Below, piece after piece: positions 11,201 through 20,800 of a stretch of DNA of 64,000 nucleotides. Each line of letters starts with the position of its first letter. Position 1 is the stretch's first letter. Made by a program: the position numbers and the translations under genes. Under the pieces are notes generated by a model, which worked only from the letters and a program-made list of their open reading frames with translations, did no database searches and was not told the origin of the DNA. This DNA comes from Parachlamydiales bacterium (GTDB taxonomy: Bacteria > Chlamydiota > Chlamydiia > Chlamydiales > JABDDJ01), in NCBI GenBank assembly GCA_041671045.1, contig JBAZCF010000002.1, forward strand, positions 124,001 to 188,000, given 5' to 3'.

Positions 11201-14200
11201 AGCAGGAAAAACTGCTGTCAATATAATGCCTGCAATGCAAGAACCTACCCTTGCAAGGCAACTAGAAGAGTTCATGGCTCCTTTAGGCAAACGGGTAGTG
11301 CGTACTAATATCTCTAGGGATTCCGAGTTTTCAATTCAACGTTTAGAGCAGATCCTCCGTTGTTTAAAGGATCCCGGCAATGTATTGAATGTTTCATCCC
11401 CTGCAACATATCAATGGATGGAAGTCCATATGAAACTACATTGCCATCGCTTAACCAAAATGAACCCCTCTTTTATCCCTCCTGATGAATTGAAGAAACT
11501 ACAGCTATATTTGTGTGTTCTACGCGAATTGAAGGTCAACTCAAAAGCTATATTTGAGGAAGCCCAAGTCGTTTTGAAACGAGAGAATAAGGTTGTAGCA
11601 AGCTTGGTAGGTAACTGTAACTACAACCCGCGCTATGCCAAAATTTCCCGCCAGATGATGAATAGCATTATGGAGATGCCGCAATATGCCGCTATTATTT
11701 TAGCTAATGCGCAGGAACAGATTCCAGGCGATAGTGAGAAAATGGAAGAGATAAAAAAACACGTTGCAGAACATTTCTTCACTAGATGGAAAATTGCTCC
11801 GGAGGATAAGGACAAATTCATTGATTTTATATTAATTGAAAACAACGATCAGAAATTTGACGAAGCTTTCCAGTGGGCTAAAGCTAGAATGCACGACCGT
11901 GACAGGCTCGCCTATTTGAAGGGCATATTAAATGTGGCATTTCCGCAAGCTTGTAAAGAGCGCATTAATACTATCGGTGGATATTGTCTATCTAAGTTAA
12001 AACCTGACCTTAAAGTCCCTATTCCATGTATACAAAAAGAAAATCCCTCTGAGCACACGAAAGGACCTGCCAATTATCATCCTGACGTGGCCTTGATGAG
12101 AGCTTTTTTCTTCTATTTGGCATCTAACTTAACTCTAAAAGATGCGAATCAATACATTGAACAGATGTATAAAAACGCCGAAACTCAAGCCAATGGAAAT
12201 ATCTCTCTAGATAATACTTTGGCTGGAAAGGAATTCAAATGCCTGATTAGAAGATTGGAGCTATCTGAAGATAAATATTGCCTAAGCTCTATGCAAGGCA
12301 GAAAGAAGCTTGAAATTGCTGAGCGCATGAGAAATTCGGTATATGCCATTAATCTTTTTGTACAAAATCTGGTTGCCCCTCAAATTGAATTCTATAATCA
12401 GACGATAGAGTCCAGTACGGTTAACCTGCAGGATATGTTTGACTCTACCGTAGCCTTAAGCGCTAATCCTCCCTCAAAGGAAGCTTATGGAATAGATTCT
12501 GTTTTACTTGAAGATGACATGGTCCAAGAAGAAATGGAAGACCTGCTTTTAAATAAAACAAGCCTAGATGGGCAAGGGGGAACAGCAAGGGTGCAAGTCC
12601 TGGAAGCCTTAACTTCTGAAGCTGTTTTATTAGAATGCGCAAGTAAAATAGCATCCAGCAGATCTGCTGCAATTGTTGAAGCAACGCCTATTTTCAATAA
12701 GAGTGTGAATGCACATTTAGCAGCGACCTTTGGTGGTTTTATTGAACCTTTCAATACTTTTGAAGGTGTGTTATTTTGCGATGAAAGCGATAAGCAATAT
12801 AAAGTCTATGATATCAAGTCCAAAACAGTTCAGCTCTTAACAAGCGAACATAAGCAGGAACAGCTATTTAAACTTTACACTGAAGCAGAGGCGTTTAATA
12901 CAGACTGGTTCAGTATTGCCACGGGACTGTTTGAAGTAGTGATAGGGCCTAAAACCCGTTGGGAAGATGCTGCACAAGCTGCAGGAAGGGCGCGTTTAAG
13001 CCGGATATTGCAGTCATTCAGTATTGTCATGCAAAGAGAGTTGAGAAACAAGTTTCCGGAAAATGTCACTTCAAATGATATCGTCAAATTCCTAAAAAGA
13101 AATACAAAACTTTTTATTAAACTGAACACATTTATTAGCTTTAAAGACCAAATCGATAATACACCGCATAGATTTTTGCTGAATACAATGATGGGTTTGG
13201 GAAAAAATAGAAAGCTTTGGAAGAAAGAGTGTGAGGCTTTGCCCAATCCTCTAAAAGCTTTAGAACTATTCCGTAGTAATCAAGTGGCATTCATTAGACG
13301 CAATAGCGTAGAGCCCTGGGAAATGTATTCTTTATTTAAAACCAACCGTAAACCGGTAGATCAATTGAATGGTTTTATTGAACAAGATTTACAGCTTGTG
13401 AATGGTTTAAATGGAATAGGCTACTGGGATAGAAAACATCTTAGGAATGACGTGGATAAATTTTCCCAGAGGTTAAAGGGTGAAGCCGGCGCTAAGATTC
13501 CTTTACCTGAATCTGTGGATGGATTTGAGGATAGTATAAATTGTCATGTAGAGGTTTTACGTATCCCACAAGATGAGAGGCAGGTGCTTAAGGTCAAAGA
13601 TATTCAATTTGTACGCCAAGAATATCAAACAGATATCTATCCGACATCTATAGATAAATTTATCAGCAGCGGATATAGGCCTTCAAAACTTCGACATACT
13701 ATTTATAATATTGTTGTTTATGCCAAAAACCATTTTTCTGTTTTGGCTTATACCACAGCACAATATATTCCTTTTATTTTCATGGGGGGATTTAGTATTT
13801 TTGCAGGGAGCTTTCTCCTTGCAAATACAGTGTTGGCCACAAATATTGCCTTGGCTTCTCTTATAGCAATGATTACTGCTATAGGGACTAACTTTATTTT
13901 CTATTGCGCTACGTTTTCGTTCCACTTAGCAGAATTGGCCGTCACCAAGGTGAATGTTACCTATGATACACACTATCTCCGCGATGTTATCGGTATGAAT
14001 TTAAGCAGCCAATCCAAAGATGTTATCAATGCTTATGCAAATAGCAACGTCATGGTGACAAATAATAAATTCAAACTTTGGACAGGAAATAGTGATAACA
14101 CTTCTCAAGTGCCTTTTATGCCCGATGCAAAGTCGCTATTACAAGTCATGGTCATCTACCACAAACAAACCGGGGATTTTGAATTAATAGATATAGATGC

Positions 14201-14648
14201 AGAAGATAGCAGACAGATCTATGAAATGTTAATCGAAGACAATCTGAATACCTCTGATGAAGAAGCGAAAAACCGCAGCTTTCAAGCAGCAATTTATGAC
14301 GTTAGAGCTGAATTTGCTGCTCTAAAAACACCCCCTGAAGCCTGTTTTGTTGCGACAACTAAGGGAGGTATTAATTCCAAGGAACTATTAAAGCATCAAG
14401 TTTTTCACCAAGAAATGGATCTTCTCAAACTAGCTAATGGCTATACTCATTTTACAGAACCCCAAAACCAGGCTTTAATAGTCTTGGCGGATAGAGTAGG
14501 CAGTGATGCTGTAAGCAATTTTAAAACTTTGGAAAACTTTTTTGTGAATGAAGCGCTTTTGCATAGGCCGGAACGAGATACATATGTTCAGCTGGAGGTG
14601 GCGAAATATTTGAATCCTTATGCAAAAATGAATGCACAGCGGAAGTAG
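5265..14648 (+). CDS. Giant protein 1, 3127 aa, degenerate SF2-helicase-like (DUF3638/DUF3645-like)
   Basis: Unbroken frame of 3127 codons. The first ~1900 residues show no domain I recognise; there is no signal peptide and the segment is soluble and mixed alpha/beta. A P-loop APPGFGKSS lies at about residues 1959-1967, an IFEEAQ at the motif II position (about 2096-2101), LSANPP at motif III (2398-2403), and QAAGRAR at motif VI (2571-2577). The order and flanking sequence (for example EVVIGPKTRWEDAAQAAGRARL) recall the DUF3638/DUF3645 family of very large eukaryotic proteins; this is from memory. Motif II has Glu instead of Asp, so ATPase activity is uncertain. A hydrophobic block at about 2826-2890 suggests membrane attachment. 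It is a full-length paralogue of the next gene, for example GQTYAYYKQFIDD here versus GNTYAYYKQFIED there. Function unknown. Confidence 0.85.
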   Translation: MCGIIDAVKHYFFPINDITLTKINTTIEDLESNVETPENQEKFIAEYSLLRKEIPFELPTDKSDFEMIRLLAISFQKDNLNTVIEARCSQFLEEFQHVDLFEKYEQEYLALQEIPEQHSNVEDLKEDHIKRLAERYEEFSKDKPLWIYMGPNVFVKLDLASGSLILFNNNQKEQKYNPGICGLYSSNVCDKSGDKRRKYTLYRFDPKKIPEDKSLFVALSRMAVQDEKIIYFQDRVLPYADLSYVPSYDYHFQERYEVQQENPLQSLLHYSVMGSFKGDIPEGAKEDTVFRKFIFYFQLYKIISEINKSVSPDILRELIGEMEILITQMDSLLRLGCLQEDELKCLKATYLDLLKRHEVCKHKSDIHKDNIQICREVGVLPEAPKHSPIISTSSRSISRIDPTIHGVKEGADEECFSPRSLGTIRALERVKGHRFEDNSNSELENIAEIFSDSADTFKIRFSLVLNSNNEIIEHKEDRSKISVEQQTEHTFVLKESFKKLIVLLPIPTDEPDNFWNTIDNPAAYLNTLDKLSASLHKLFEAYDEGIIFEGMILNYHILACIDHLCRKNTKAHLDSFKVYHYEYIKLLSNPQCVLDSPVVQEKAFKIAQYFDPSYQLHKIVSGAGWSWEECADSVQKSAFALLSVNVTNTFFKKTTTVKPLLWETGSNAGDCRDKMGQTYAYYKQFIDDKEINAVWAALGDAAPKTEGEKILWIAADSLKETSLLPMETAYLQRAVVRSIALNYISESSKYKNASIIPIILPFGDNQTLDYSKLHVQVDSPSSLEDIDTNIDLVKAEEWRKQQILFGFSNLQLEGKAPLWRMEKNLFKASGKAPLTAPSQNKIIKDPTLYPYIEHIQLWCNPFDSINRWINHLFRNNALLEDRNKRNEFFDALFQFGRLKLQLLCQPAFIHRLKAWMQNSLFFALSHGNYELVKDLCLNFAKLLKFINHLSVEGTELFTDMNTWLKKDVLPLCSTPKDRYWLHLNLLKIQISGGVLNKVEEFVISAAIVLFTKKYVSLEDQSGVREIAGRFQSMISIKHREFGLTIFKAVAEIYDLPIGTHVITTAKKISCGGYELNLDTFQVKLNGLPLCHRIPEQFLNLKAFKHYYGMELNRFIHEDYYKDYDVLLEDNYYVLVPKSKNDNLETYFIGFYPLTAKSTELVPVIEKVFEGKRYVLTNRNDLKHFTPDHLWFVEGQDTLWQEKKGLNILIEKAKGEKISIQCSKDVEKPVLLRPTEIIFNGRLLLSANQVSPNLVNLLKKFHRVPAIQFWCNPETKVLKSIKLPECNLSFTVDDQHRICCDQYHGYFLADALTPGKLPLDHSRSLILVNHNNQIKQLIIQHSQGSIICEYDYENYEEKNPVPKGTYSSLILIKDYVERGLYEEASTLISNLSGLFKLKYVETNLIGKILARLKKEGECPKASALVLKLSLYEYEQKSLHTNKPVDAEVLLNGYISFIAYRAECLDCDLTEREEKLLLDILITYYDDKLEQRIKPSIAAYWTYYIEGRRREHFKQRLACIEGKNSVTHIIPLLREGPQTTIPDIPVSSLIANLKELSKKLKKEIDDQKRLKIQWKQPQTIAEELEHLSLVFEIKRPISSSIPPSLTHLHTYFFIYYKFLCEDATEEERKNFAKALLLVNDTTGIIFTLRKVCLSPHGRISLASLLEIYRQSDHSGPSFWKWVGASCKGLELYMKMWGIVRFQWIRHTASHIFSSINKIYQFSTVYFKAYSQPNLIKDKCSFTFQAIDCSAIDQEFNEGNSAISKKYFEFIDGTYNELHQDSLNSACEDLETHIQKNNRFLNQELQRLVFLTNTPHGKGYMDELMRHVQRKHLDAKKLFTAFANATDSALMALTTYKDKAEFTKFLMCLNVHYQKINRIQQLERALLQLKNAQNAAGNVRVKLLQEACNILNSQPAYVRSTHIESRIKLAQEIQLGFFVNERQSKLLNDAMANADKGVIIKAPPGFGKSSFIRNAINLLTSLAGKTAVNIMPAMQEPTLARQLEEFMAPLGKRVVRTNISRDSEFSIQRLEQILRCLKDPGNVLNVSSPATYQWMEVHMKLHCHRLTKMNPSFIPPDELKKLQLYLCVLRELKVNSKAIFEEAQVVLKRENKVVASLVGNCNYNPRYAKISRQMMNSIMEMPQYAAIILANAQEQIPGDSEKMEEIKKHVAEHFFTRWKIAPEDKDKFIDFILIENNDQKFDEAFQWAKARMHDRDRLAYLKGILNVAFPQACKERINTIGGYCLSKLKPDLKVPIPCIQKENPSEHTKGPANYHPDVALMRAFFFYLASNLTLKDANQYIEQMYKNAETQANGNISLDNTLAGKEFKCLIRRLELSEDKYCLSSMQGRKKLEIAERMRNSVYAINLFVQNLVAPQIEFYNQTIESSTVNLQDMFDSTVALSANPPSKEAYGIDSVLLEDDMVQEEMEDLLLNKTSLDGQGGTARVQVLEALTSEAVLLECASKIASSRSAAIVEATPIFNKSVNAHLAATFGGFIEPFNTFEGVLFCDESDKQYKVYDIKSKTVQLLTSEHKQEQLFKLYTEAEAFNTDWFSIATGLFEVVIGPKTRWEDAAQAAGRARLSRILQSFSIVMQRELRNKFPENVTSNDIVKFLKRNTKLFIKLNTFISFKDQIDNTPHRFLLNTMMGLGKNRKLWKKECEALPNPLKALELFRSNQVAFIRRNSVEPWEMYSLFKTNRKPVDQLNGFIEQDLQLVNGLNGIGYWDRKHLRNDVDKFSQRLKGEAGAKIPLPESVDGFEDSINCHVEVLRIPQDERQVLKVKDIQFVRQEYQTDIYPTSIDKFISSGYRPSKLRHTIYNIVVYAKNHFSVLAYTTAQYIPFIFMGGFSIFAGSFLLANTVLATNIALASLIAMITAIGTNFIFYCATFSFHLAELAVTKVNVTYDTHYLRDVIGMNLSSQSKDVINAYANSNVMVTNNKFKLWTGNSDNTSQVPFMPDAKSLLQVMVIYHKQTGDFELIDIDAEDSRQIYEMLIEDNLNTSDEEAKNRSFQAAIYDVRAEFAALKTPPEACFVATTKGGINSKELLKHQVFHQEMDLLKLANGYTHFTEPQNQALIVLADRVGSDAVSNFKTLENFFVNEALLHRPERDTYVQLEVAKYLNPYAKMNAQRK

Positions 14649-14783
14649 GTGCCTTATTTAGAATAAAGAGTAGGCAAGGGGATTATTCAGGGATATTAGC
14701 TAGAGAAATTGACTGTTATTATCCTGCTCCGGTTCATAGATGGGGGGGGCACAGGTTACGTATGCAACTCAATCAGATTCAAT

Positions 14784-14874
14784 TAGTTATCTAGTTATTT
14801 TGTGTAGTTAATATTTTACAGTTGTTGTTAGTTATTAATCTTTAATTCAATTAGTAATTATTCTATAATAGTTA
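14784..14874 (+). promoter_or_regulatory. AT-rich promoter region with five TAGTTA repeats upstream of giant gene 2
   Basis: Between the two giant genes (14649-14899) the last ~110 bases are very AT-rich. TAGTTA occurs at 14784, 14792, 14805, 14829 and 14869. A perfect -10 hexamer TATAAT lies at 14864-14869, with only weak -35 candidates (TTAATT, 14842-14847). AAGG just before the ATG at 14900 is the ribosome binding site. The repeats may be binding sites or simply AT-biased drift. Confidence 0.4.
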
Positions 14875-14899
14875 GTATATTTAAATAAATAAGGTTCTT

Positions 14900-17800
14900 A
14901 TGTCTTTTTTTTCTAACATATTTTCATCATTTAATAAGCAAGATCCTCTCCCTTCTCCCCCTCCCTACATTCCTTCACTTGAAGAAATTGAATCTTATGA
15001 AGAAGATCTTAATGCAAGCGCATCATTACCCTGTGAGATAGATGAAAATATCGCGTTAGAAGATACATACCTCTATTTTGATGATTGCCCTTCATTATAT
15101 TTCGCACCCAGTAGTATAGCGTCCTGTGCAAAAACCCTCACTAACCATCCCAATACTGTGATTGCCAATCGGGCTGCTACATTCATTTCAGAAATGGAAG
15201 AATTTGCTGCTGCAGTAAAAGCTGGAGCTGGGGGGGTGGATTACGATGTCTTGGCGGACCAGTATGACCAAAACAAGGTAGTATGGGTTACTTTTGAAAA
15301 ACCAGGATTCCTCATAAGATTAGATCCGATACAGCGGACTGTCCATTTAATTAATGCCACTCCCAGCTCCAGTAATACGGGTGATTCAGTACAAAAAGCA
15401 AAGCCTAACGCACATGGTAGGGGAATAGTTTTTAATGGTCGTAGTAAACGTTATTCCGCCTTCAAAATGTCCGCGCATACTTATTCCGGACAGGACCTTA
15501 TGAAAGTCCTTAAGAATGCTAATCAAGACAGCAATCCGGATGCTTTTCTTTTGCTTGCATTCCCTTCGATTTTCGGGATGACGGAAGCAAATGTAATGGA
15601 GTCAGAGGCATATCCTGAAAGATATTTAGAAAGTATTTCTAAATCGGACTTTCTAAAATCGTTTGAAGTTGCATTTACATATCATCTCCAGGGTATATTT
15701 GAAGCAGAACCTTCTTTTGGACAAGAAGCCGATATCATTTTAAAGCAAGCACAATTCAAGAGAGAATTCCAAACTCTTAAAATCTCCCTTAAATCCACTG
15801 CCAATTTACGCTCAGTAGAAAGCAAAATTTCAAAATGCACTCTTTTGATTGCTATGGCAAACACTTTAGATGCTTCCGGTATGCTGGAAGGATCAGATGA
15901 GGTCTTTAAGGTTCTGAATAGTATGTTCGTTGATCTTTCTAAGCAGAAAGAAACACTTCTCAATAAGTCTGTTGTTGTTTCCCTTTTGTTTGATCTTACT
16001 GAAACAGCAATGCCCAAAGTTAACATTAACTTGGCTAATGAGAGGGGAGGTGCTTCTATAAATGAAATCGACAGCGCTAATGCCCAACCTGTCAATGAAG
16101 CATCCAAAAACCCTGCAGAGATGCCCTCCGTTCAAAATATAACTCCTGAGACTGAAAAACAGTTGGAAGTTCTAGAAAATAGAAATTTTAATGAAATGGA
16201 TACTCTTTCTGTATTAAAACAGTCTTCAGAGGATTTTCGAGTTATATTAGACAATGTTAAAGACTCTGTTGACCTATTGAAAGATACAAAGGCAGAAATT
16301 ATCCCTATTCCTTTAAATGGAAATTCACTCCTGGAGCCTCTTTTTAAAAATATTCTCACAAAATATCTGCCTAAGCTCATTATGGCATTGCCAATGCCAA
16401 ATAAAGCTGGCGGGGATTTTTGGGAAGAGATAAGTCCAGAAGAATGTGAAAGCTATCTTCAACTTTTAGATGAAGTGCATGATCTATTGCATCTTATGGA
16501 TGTGCAGGAAAATGGTGAATCTAGACTGTTGAACTATCTATTACTAGCCTGCATTGATAGGCTTGCAAGGCTTGATACAAAAAGCCGCTTAAACGCAACC
16601 TTTCCTACCTATGATTACGATATAAAAAGCCTTTACCAAGATGAACATTTCATCTTGTTTGATATAGATCTACATGCTAAAGCGCTTGAGTTGATCTTAT
16701 ATTATGATCCCCAATATAAATATCACCAGTCTTTTAAAAATGTACATTCTTACAAGTACTTTAAGAAGGCCATACAAAAAAGCAATTTTGCTCTTTTTTC
16801 TTTACTAGATAAAAAAATCCATCCGCTTCGATGGGATCCCCTGGGTTCTAGCGAGGATAGGGAAGGAAATACCTATGCGTATTACAAGCAGTTTATTGAG
16901 GATGAAAATGTACAAAATGAATGGTCTATTCTTGGAGATAATGCCCCTAAAACCGAAGCAGAAAAAGTTTTATGGGTAGCAGAGCGCGCTGTAAACGGGC
17001 ATCCTTGCCTGCCTAAATCCGTTACTGCAATGCAAAAAGCTGTAGTAAGAACTATTAATTCATGCTACCCCTTTCTAGGGGCTGAAACACCCGCTTCTCC
17101 GCAAGCATCAGTATTTAATCAACAATCTGGAATATTAGGCGGCTATCATAAATATATAAACGTTTCCCTACATGGTAATACATCTCCGGTAAACAGCGTA
17201 GCACGTTCAATCACTGAAAATGAATTTATTAAATGGGAACAGACAAGGTTTTATAGACCACCGGAACAATCCCCCTGTCCACGCATTAAAACATTTGCAT
17301 CAAGTCTTCAAAATCTAGTGCACTACCCGCAAAATAAGTGTTTACCCCGTCTACAAGGTACGTCAACGCGGGATAATGTTGTGAGTGATCTTATTCAATC
17401 TGAAAGGTCCCAGATAAATTCCAATCCATTAGATAGTTTAAACCGCTTAGTGGGATATTTCCAGAAAAATTTGGATACCGTAGAGAGCTTTATTCGTGAG
17501 ATCACACTCTTATTTTGCCAATTTAACCGTCTAAATCACCATTTGAAGTGCCAGCCCCGTTTTACAGCAAGAATAAAAAAGTTTTTTGTGGATGTAGCCA
17601 TTGAATTGTTGGAGAAGAAAAGCAGTAAGTTCATCCTTTGGTGTTCCCTTGCTAGTACTATTTCTTCCATGGTGCAGAAAATAGATTCAAATTTATCCGA
17701 TCAGTTTCCTAACGCCGATGTTTGGTTGGAAAAAGAAATTTTACCCCTTTGCACCGACATTGAAGACAAAAATAAAGTCCATCTAGCCATATGCAAACTT

Positions 17801-20800
17801 GGAATATTCAATGAGAGAAGTGTTTTATATTACTTTCTCTCTCAAAACCTTGTTAAGAATCCCTTAACTGATGAAATAACAGACGAAATAAAAGACGTGT
17901 TATTGAACGAATTTAGGAGAGATAATTCTGAGGATCTCAAACGGCTCGTCTTTGATATTTTAGGTGAGATCTACAACATATCCTTTATCGGACCTCTTGC
18001 TTACAATGAGGAAGCCGGGGAGCTCTCGTGTGGAGAATATCGTCTGGATATTAATACCTTCATGGTTAAGTGTTCTAACGACAAATTTTTGATCAATGTA
18101 TTACCACAAAAGATTTTTACAAACAGTCTTGGGGACCGTCCTAAATTAGAAAAAATCTTACCAGGCAATTATCAAGACATCTATGAAATTTCCCAGAAAG
18201 GCTTTGAATATGAATTATTGCCTAAAGAAGGTACTGAAAATTTAAATCCTATCCATATTTACTACGATCCGCAATCTAATATTATTGAGATTGCTAAAGT
18301 ATTCCAGGGTAAGCTTCACAGGCTAATGTCATCTTTTGAAAAATCAAAACTTGAACTTGAATTCCCCCTTTTCAAACAAGAAAAATATCATTGTTGGATA
18401 TGTCATGACAACTCAAGGATTGTAGCGGAGGCCACAGGTGAAAAAGCTATCCATATACACACAACACCCATCGGCAAAGATAATTTACAAATTGATAAAG
18501 TCATTCAGGGAAATTTAACACTTTGGCATTCAAGACAGGTTCCCGAAGCGCTAAAAGCATATTTTGATCAATTTAACCCGTCAAAGGTGTATTGGGCAGA
18601 TAGCAGGACAGGGAAACTTAGTGCCATTAAAATGGAATCCTCCGCTCTTAGCTTTACTGTAGGGGAAAAAGATCGTCTTTATGTGGATCAAATCAAAGGT
18701 TTTTACATTGCCCAGTCAGAAACTCTTCCCTTCTTAGATGTAAATGTAAAAACAATTCAGTTAATCAATTCAGAAGGTAAAGTTAAAAACATTTTCTATA
18801 ACCGAACGTTAAATGAATGGGTAGAAATTGACTATGTAAATGATAGATGGGAGCCAAAAAATCGTTTAGGTGCCATTTATCTTATCTATGAATATATTAT
18901 TACTTCCCGTTTTGCAGACGCTCAGGAACTCATTAAGTCTATTTCCCTTATTTGTGATTTTGATGAAAAAGAAAAATGCATGCTAAATGCATTAAAAAAG
19001 CTCATTGTTGCTTTGGATCCCTCTCCTAATAAAATAGGTCTGAAAATCCAATTTGCCATATTGGCCTATGACATTGGTGTCAAGGACCCTAATGTTTTTA
19101 TAGAATATGTTAATTATTTGAAAAAAAATAAATATCCTGATCTTACAATAGCTTTTCAGGACGTTTATCGTAACCCGGTCATTGAAGTTTATAGAGCATA
19201 TCGCAATATTGAAGCTAAACAAGCCCACTCTTTTTTGGATACAAATGACGAAATCAGAGTAATTGATATTTTTATAGCCTACTGTAAAAGTACTTTAAGA
19301 GACTATTCACATTTCTCTTTAGAGGATCAATTCAAAAGAATGCTTTGGAGCAGATGTTTGACTAACCTCGAAGCCTTAAAGGGCTCTTTGGAAGGAGCCA
19401 GTGAGGCTAGTGTTTGCTCGCTACCGCAGACAAGAACTTTCAACTTTAACCCTCAGGCATGGATTTCGCCGAGTTATTTTATTAAGTTATTGGATATCCT
19501 AAACACCAATTTATCCTTACTTATTAGGGCAGAGAATACAAAAGCATCGAAAGAAAACAGAGAATGGAAAGCTCCTAGTAATATAAAAGAGGAGTTAGCT
19601 TTTTTAAATCTCACCAAAATCGACCCTGACGCACCTATAAAATCTTGTGATGGTGTGTTCTTTAAGTATTACTACTACATTACAGAAATTGCAAATGAAC
19701 AGCAAAGACAGGCCCTTTTACTCAGCTTAGAGTTAAATGCCCATCATATGAGTTCCACTGAACGTTCTCTTATCATTTTTTTAAAGAACCTGTGTTTAAA
19801 TCCCTTGTATCAACCTTCTTTAAGTACTTTATTAAGTTGGTTTAGAAAATATGAGAATTCCAAAAGCTTTTGGAATATCACACCGCTATTTCTTCTGTGC
19901 GCAGGTTTTAGCTGTATTCAATTTTTTACTTCTGGTTATGAGGAATATCTAACAAGCATAAAAGAATGTTATCAAATTGCTTCGTTATGGTTTCAATCTA
20001 GTTCGTATGCCATAAAGTTTAAAGCTTTTGTATATCCCTGGGTACGTCCTTATCATACAGAAAAAGAGAATGTGTATGACTGTTCAGCGATAGACACTTT
20101 TTATACATCTATCTTTGCTAAATTTATTTCCGAGAGCTTCACTGCAGAAAATGGCAGTTATTGTCTTACCAAGGACGTATCTATCAGCGCGGTTATCGAT
20201 AAGGCTCAGAAAACATTCATAGGTGCAGAACAGACCAATAAAGTTGAATTTCAAAATCTTCTAAGAATGGCAAACACGGCACAAGATAATGACTATAAAT
20301 CAGCGGCCTTAAGAGAATTGGGAAGGAGCCACCTCGATTCCAAGCAGTTGCATAGCTTGTTCTCTCATGCGACCGAAGAGCAGTTTATGGAGAAAACGAC
20401 CTTTAAGGATCCAAAATCTTTTGCGAAGTTTTTGGTATTAGTTACCGGAAATTATCAGATCAAATCGCGTATTGGTCAGCTCGGTTCATTCTTAACAACT
20501 ATGAAAGATGCACAGAAAATCAATCTCAGTACTTCGGAAGGAAAATTAGAATATGATTGCTTAGTCAATGAGGCAATAAAAAAACTGTTAGCGGTACCGG
20601 CCTATACTAGAACCACTGCAAGGAAAGAACGTCTGCTCATAGCCAAAGAAGCACAGATGGGCTCGCTTTTACGTACAGATCAGTATGCGAAAATACTGGA
20701 AATTGAAAAAAATAAAGAGAAAGAAGTTCTTTATGAAGCTCCTTTAGGGTATGGTAAAACAATTGTTATCCGTCCTGTGACTAATGCCTTGATCCAGACA

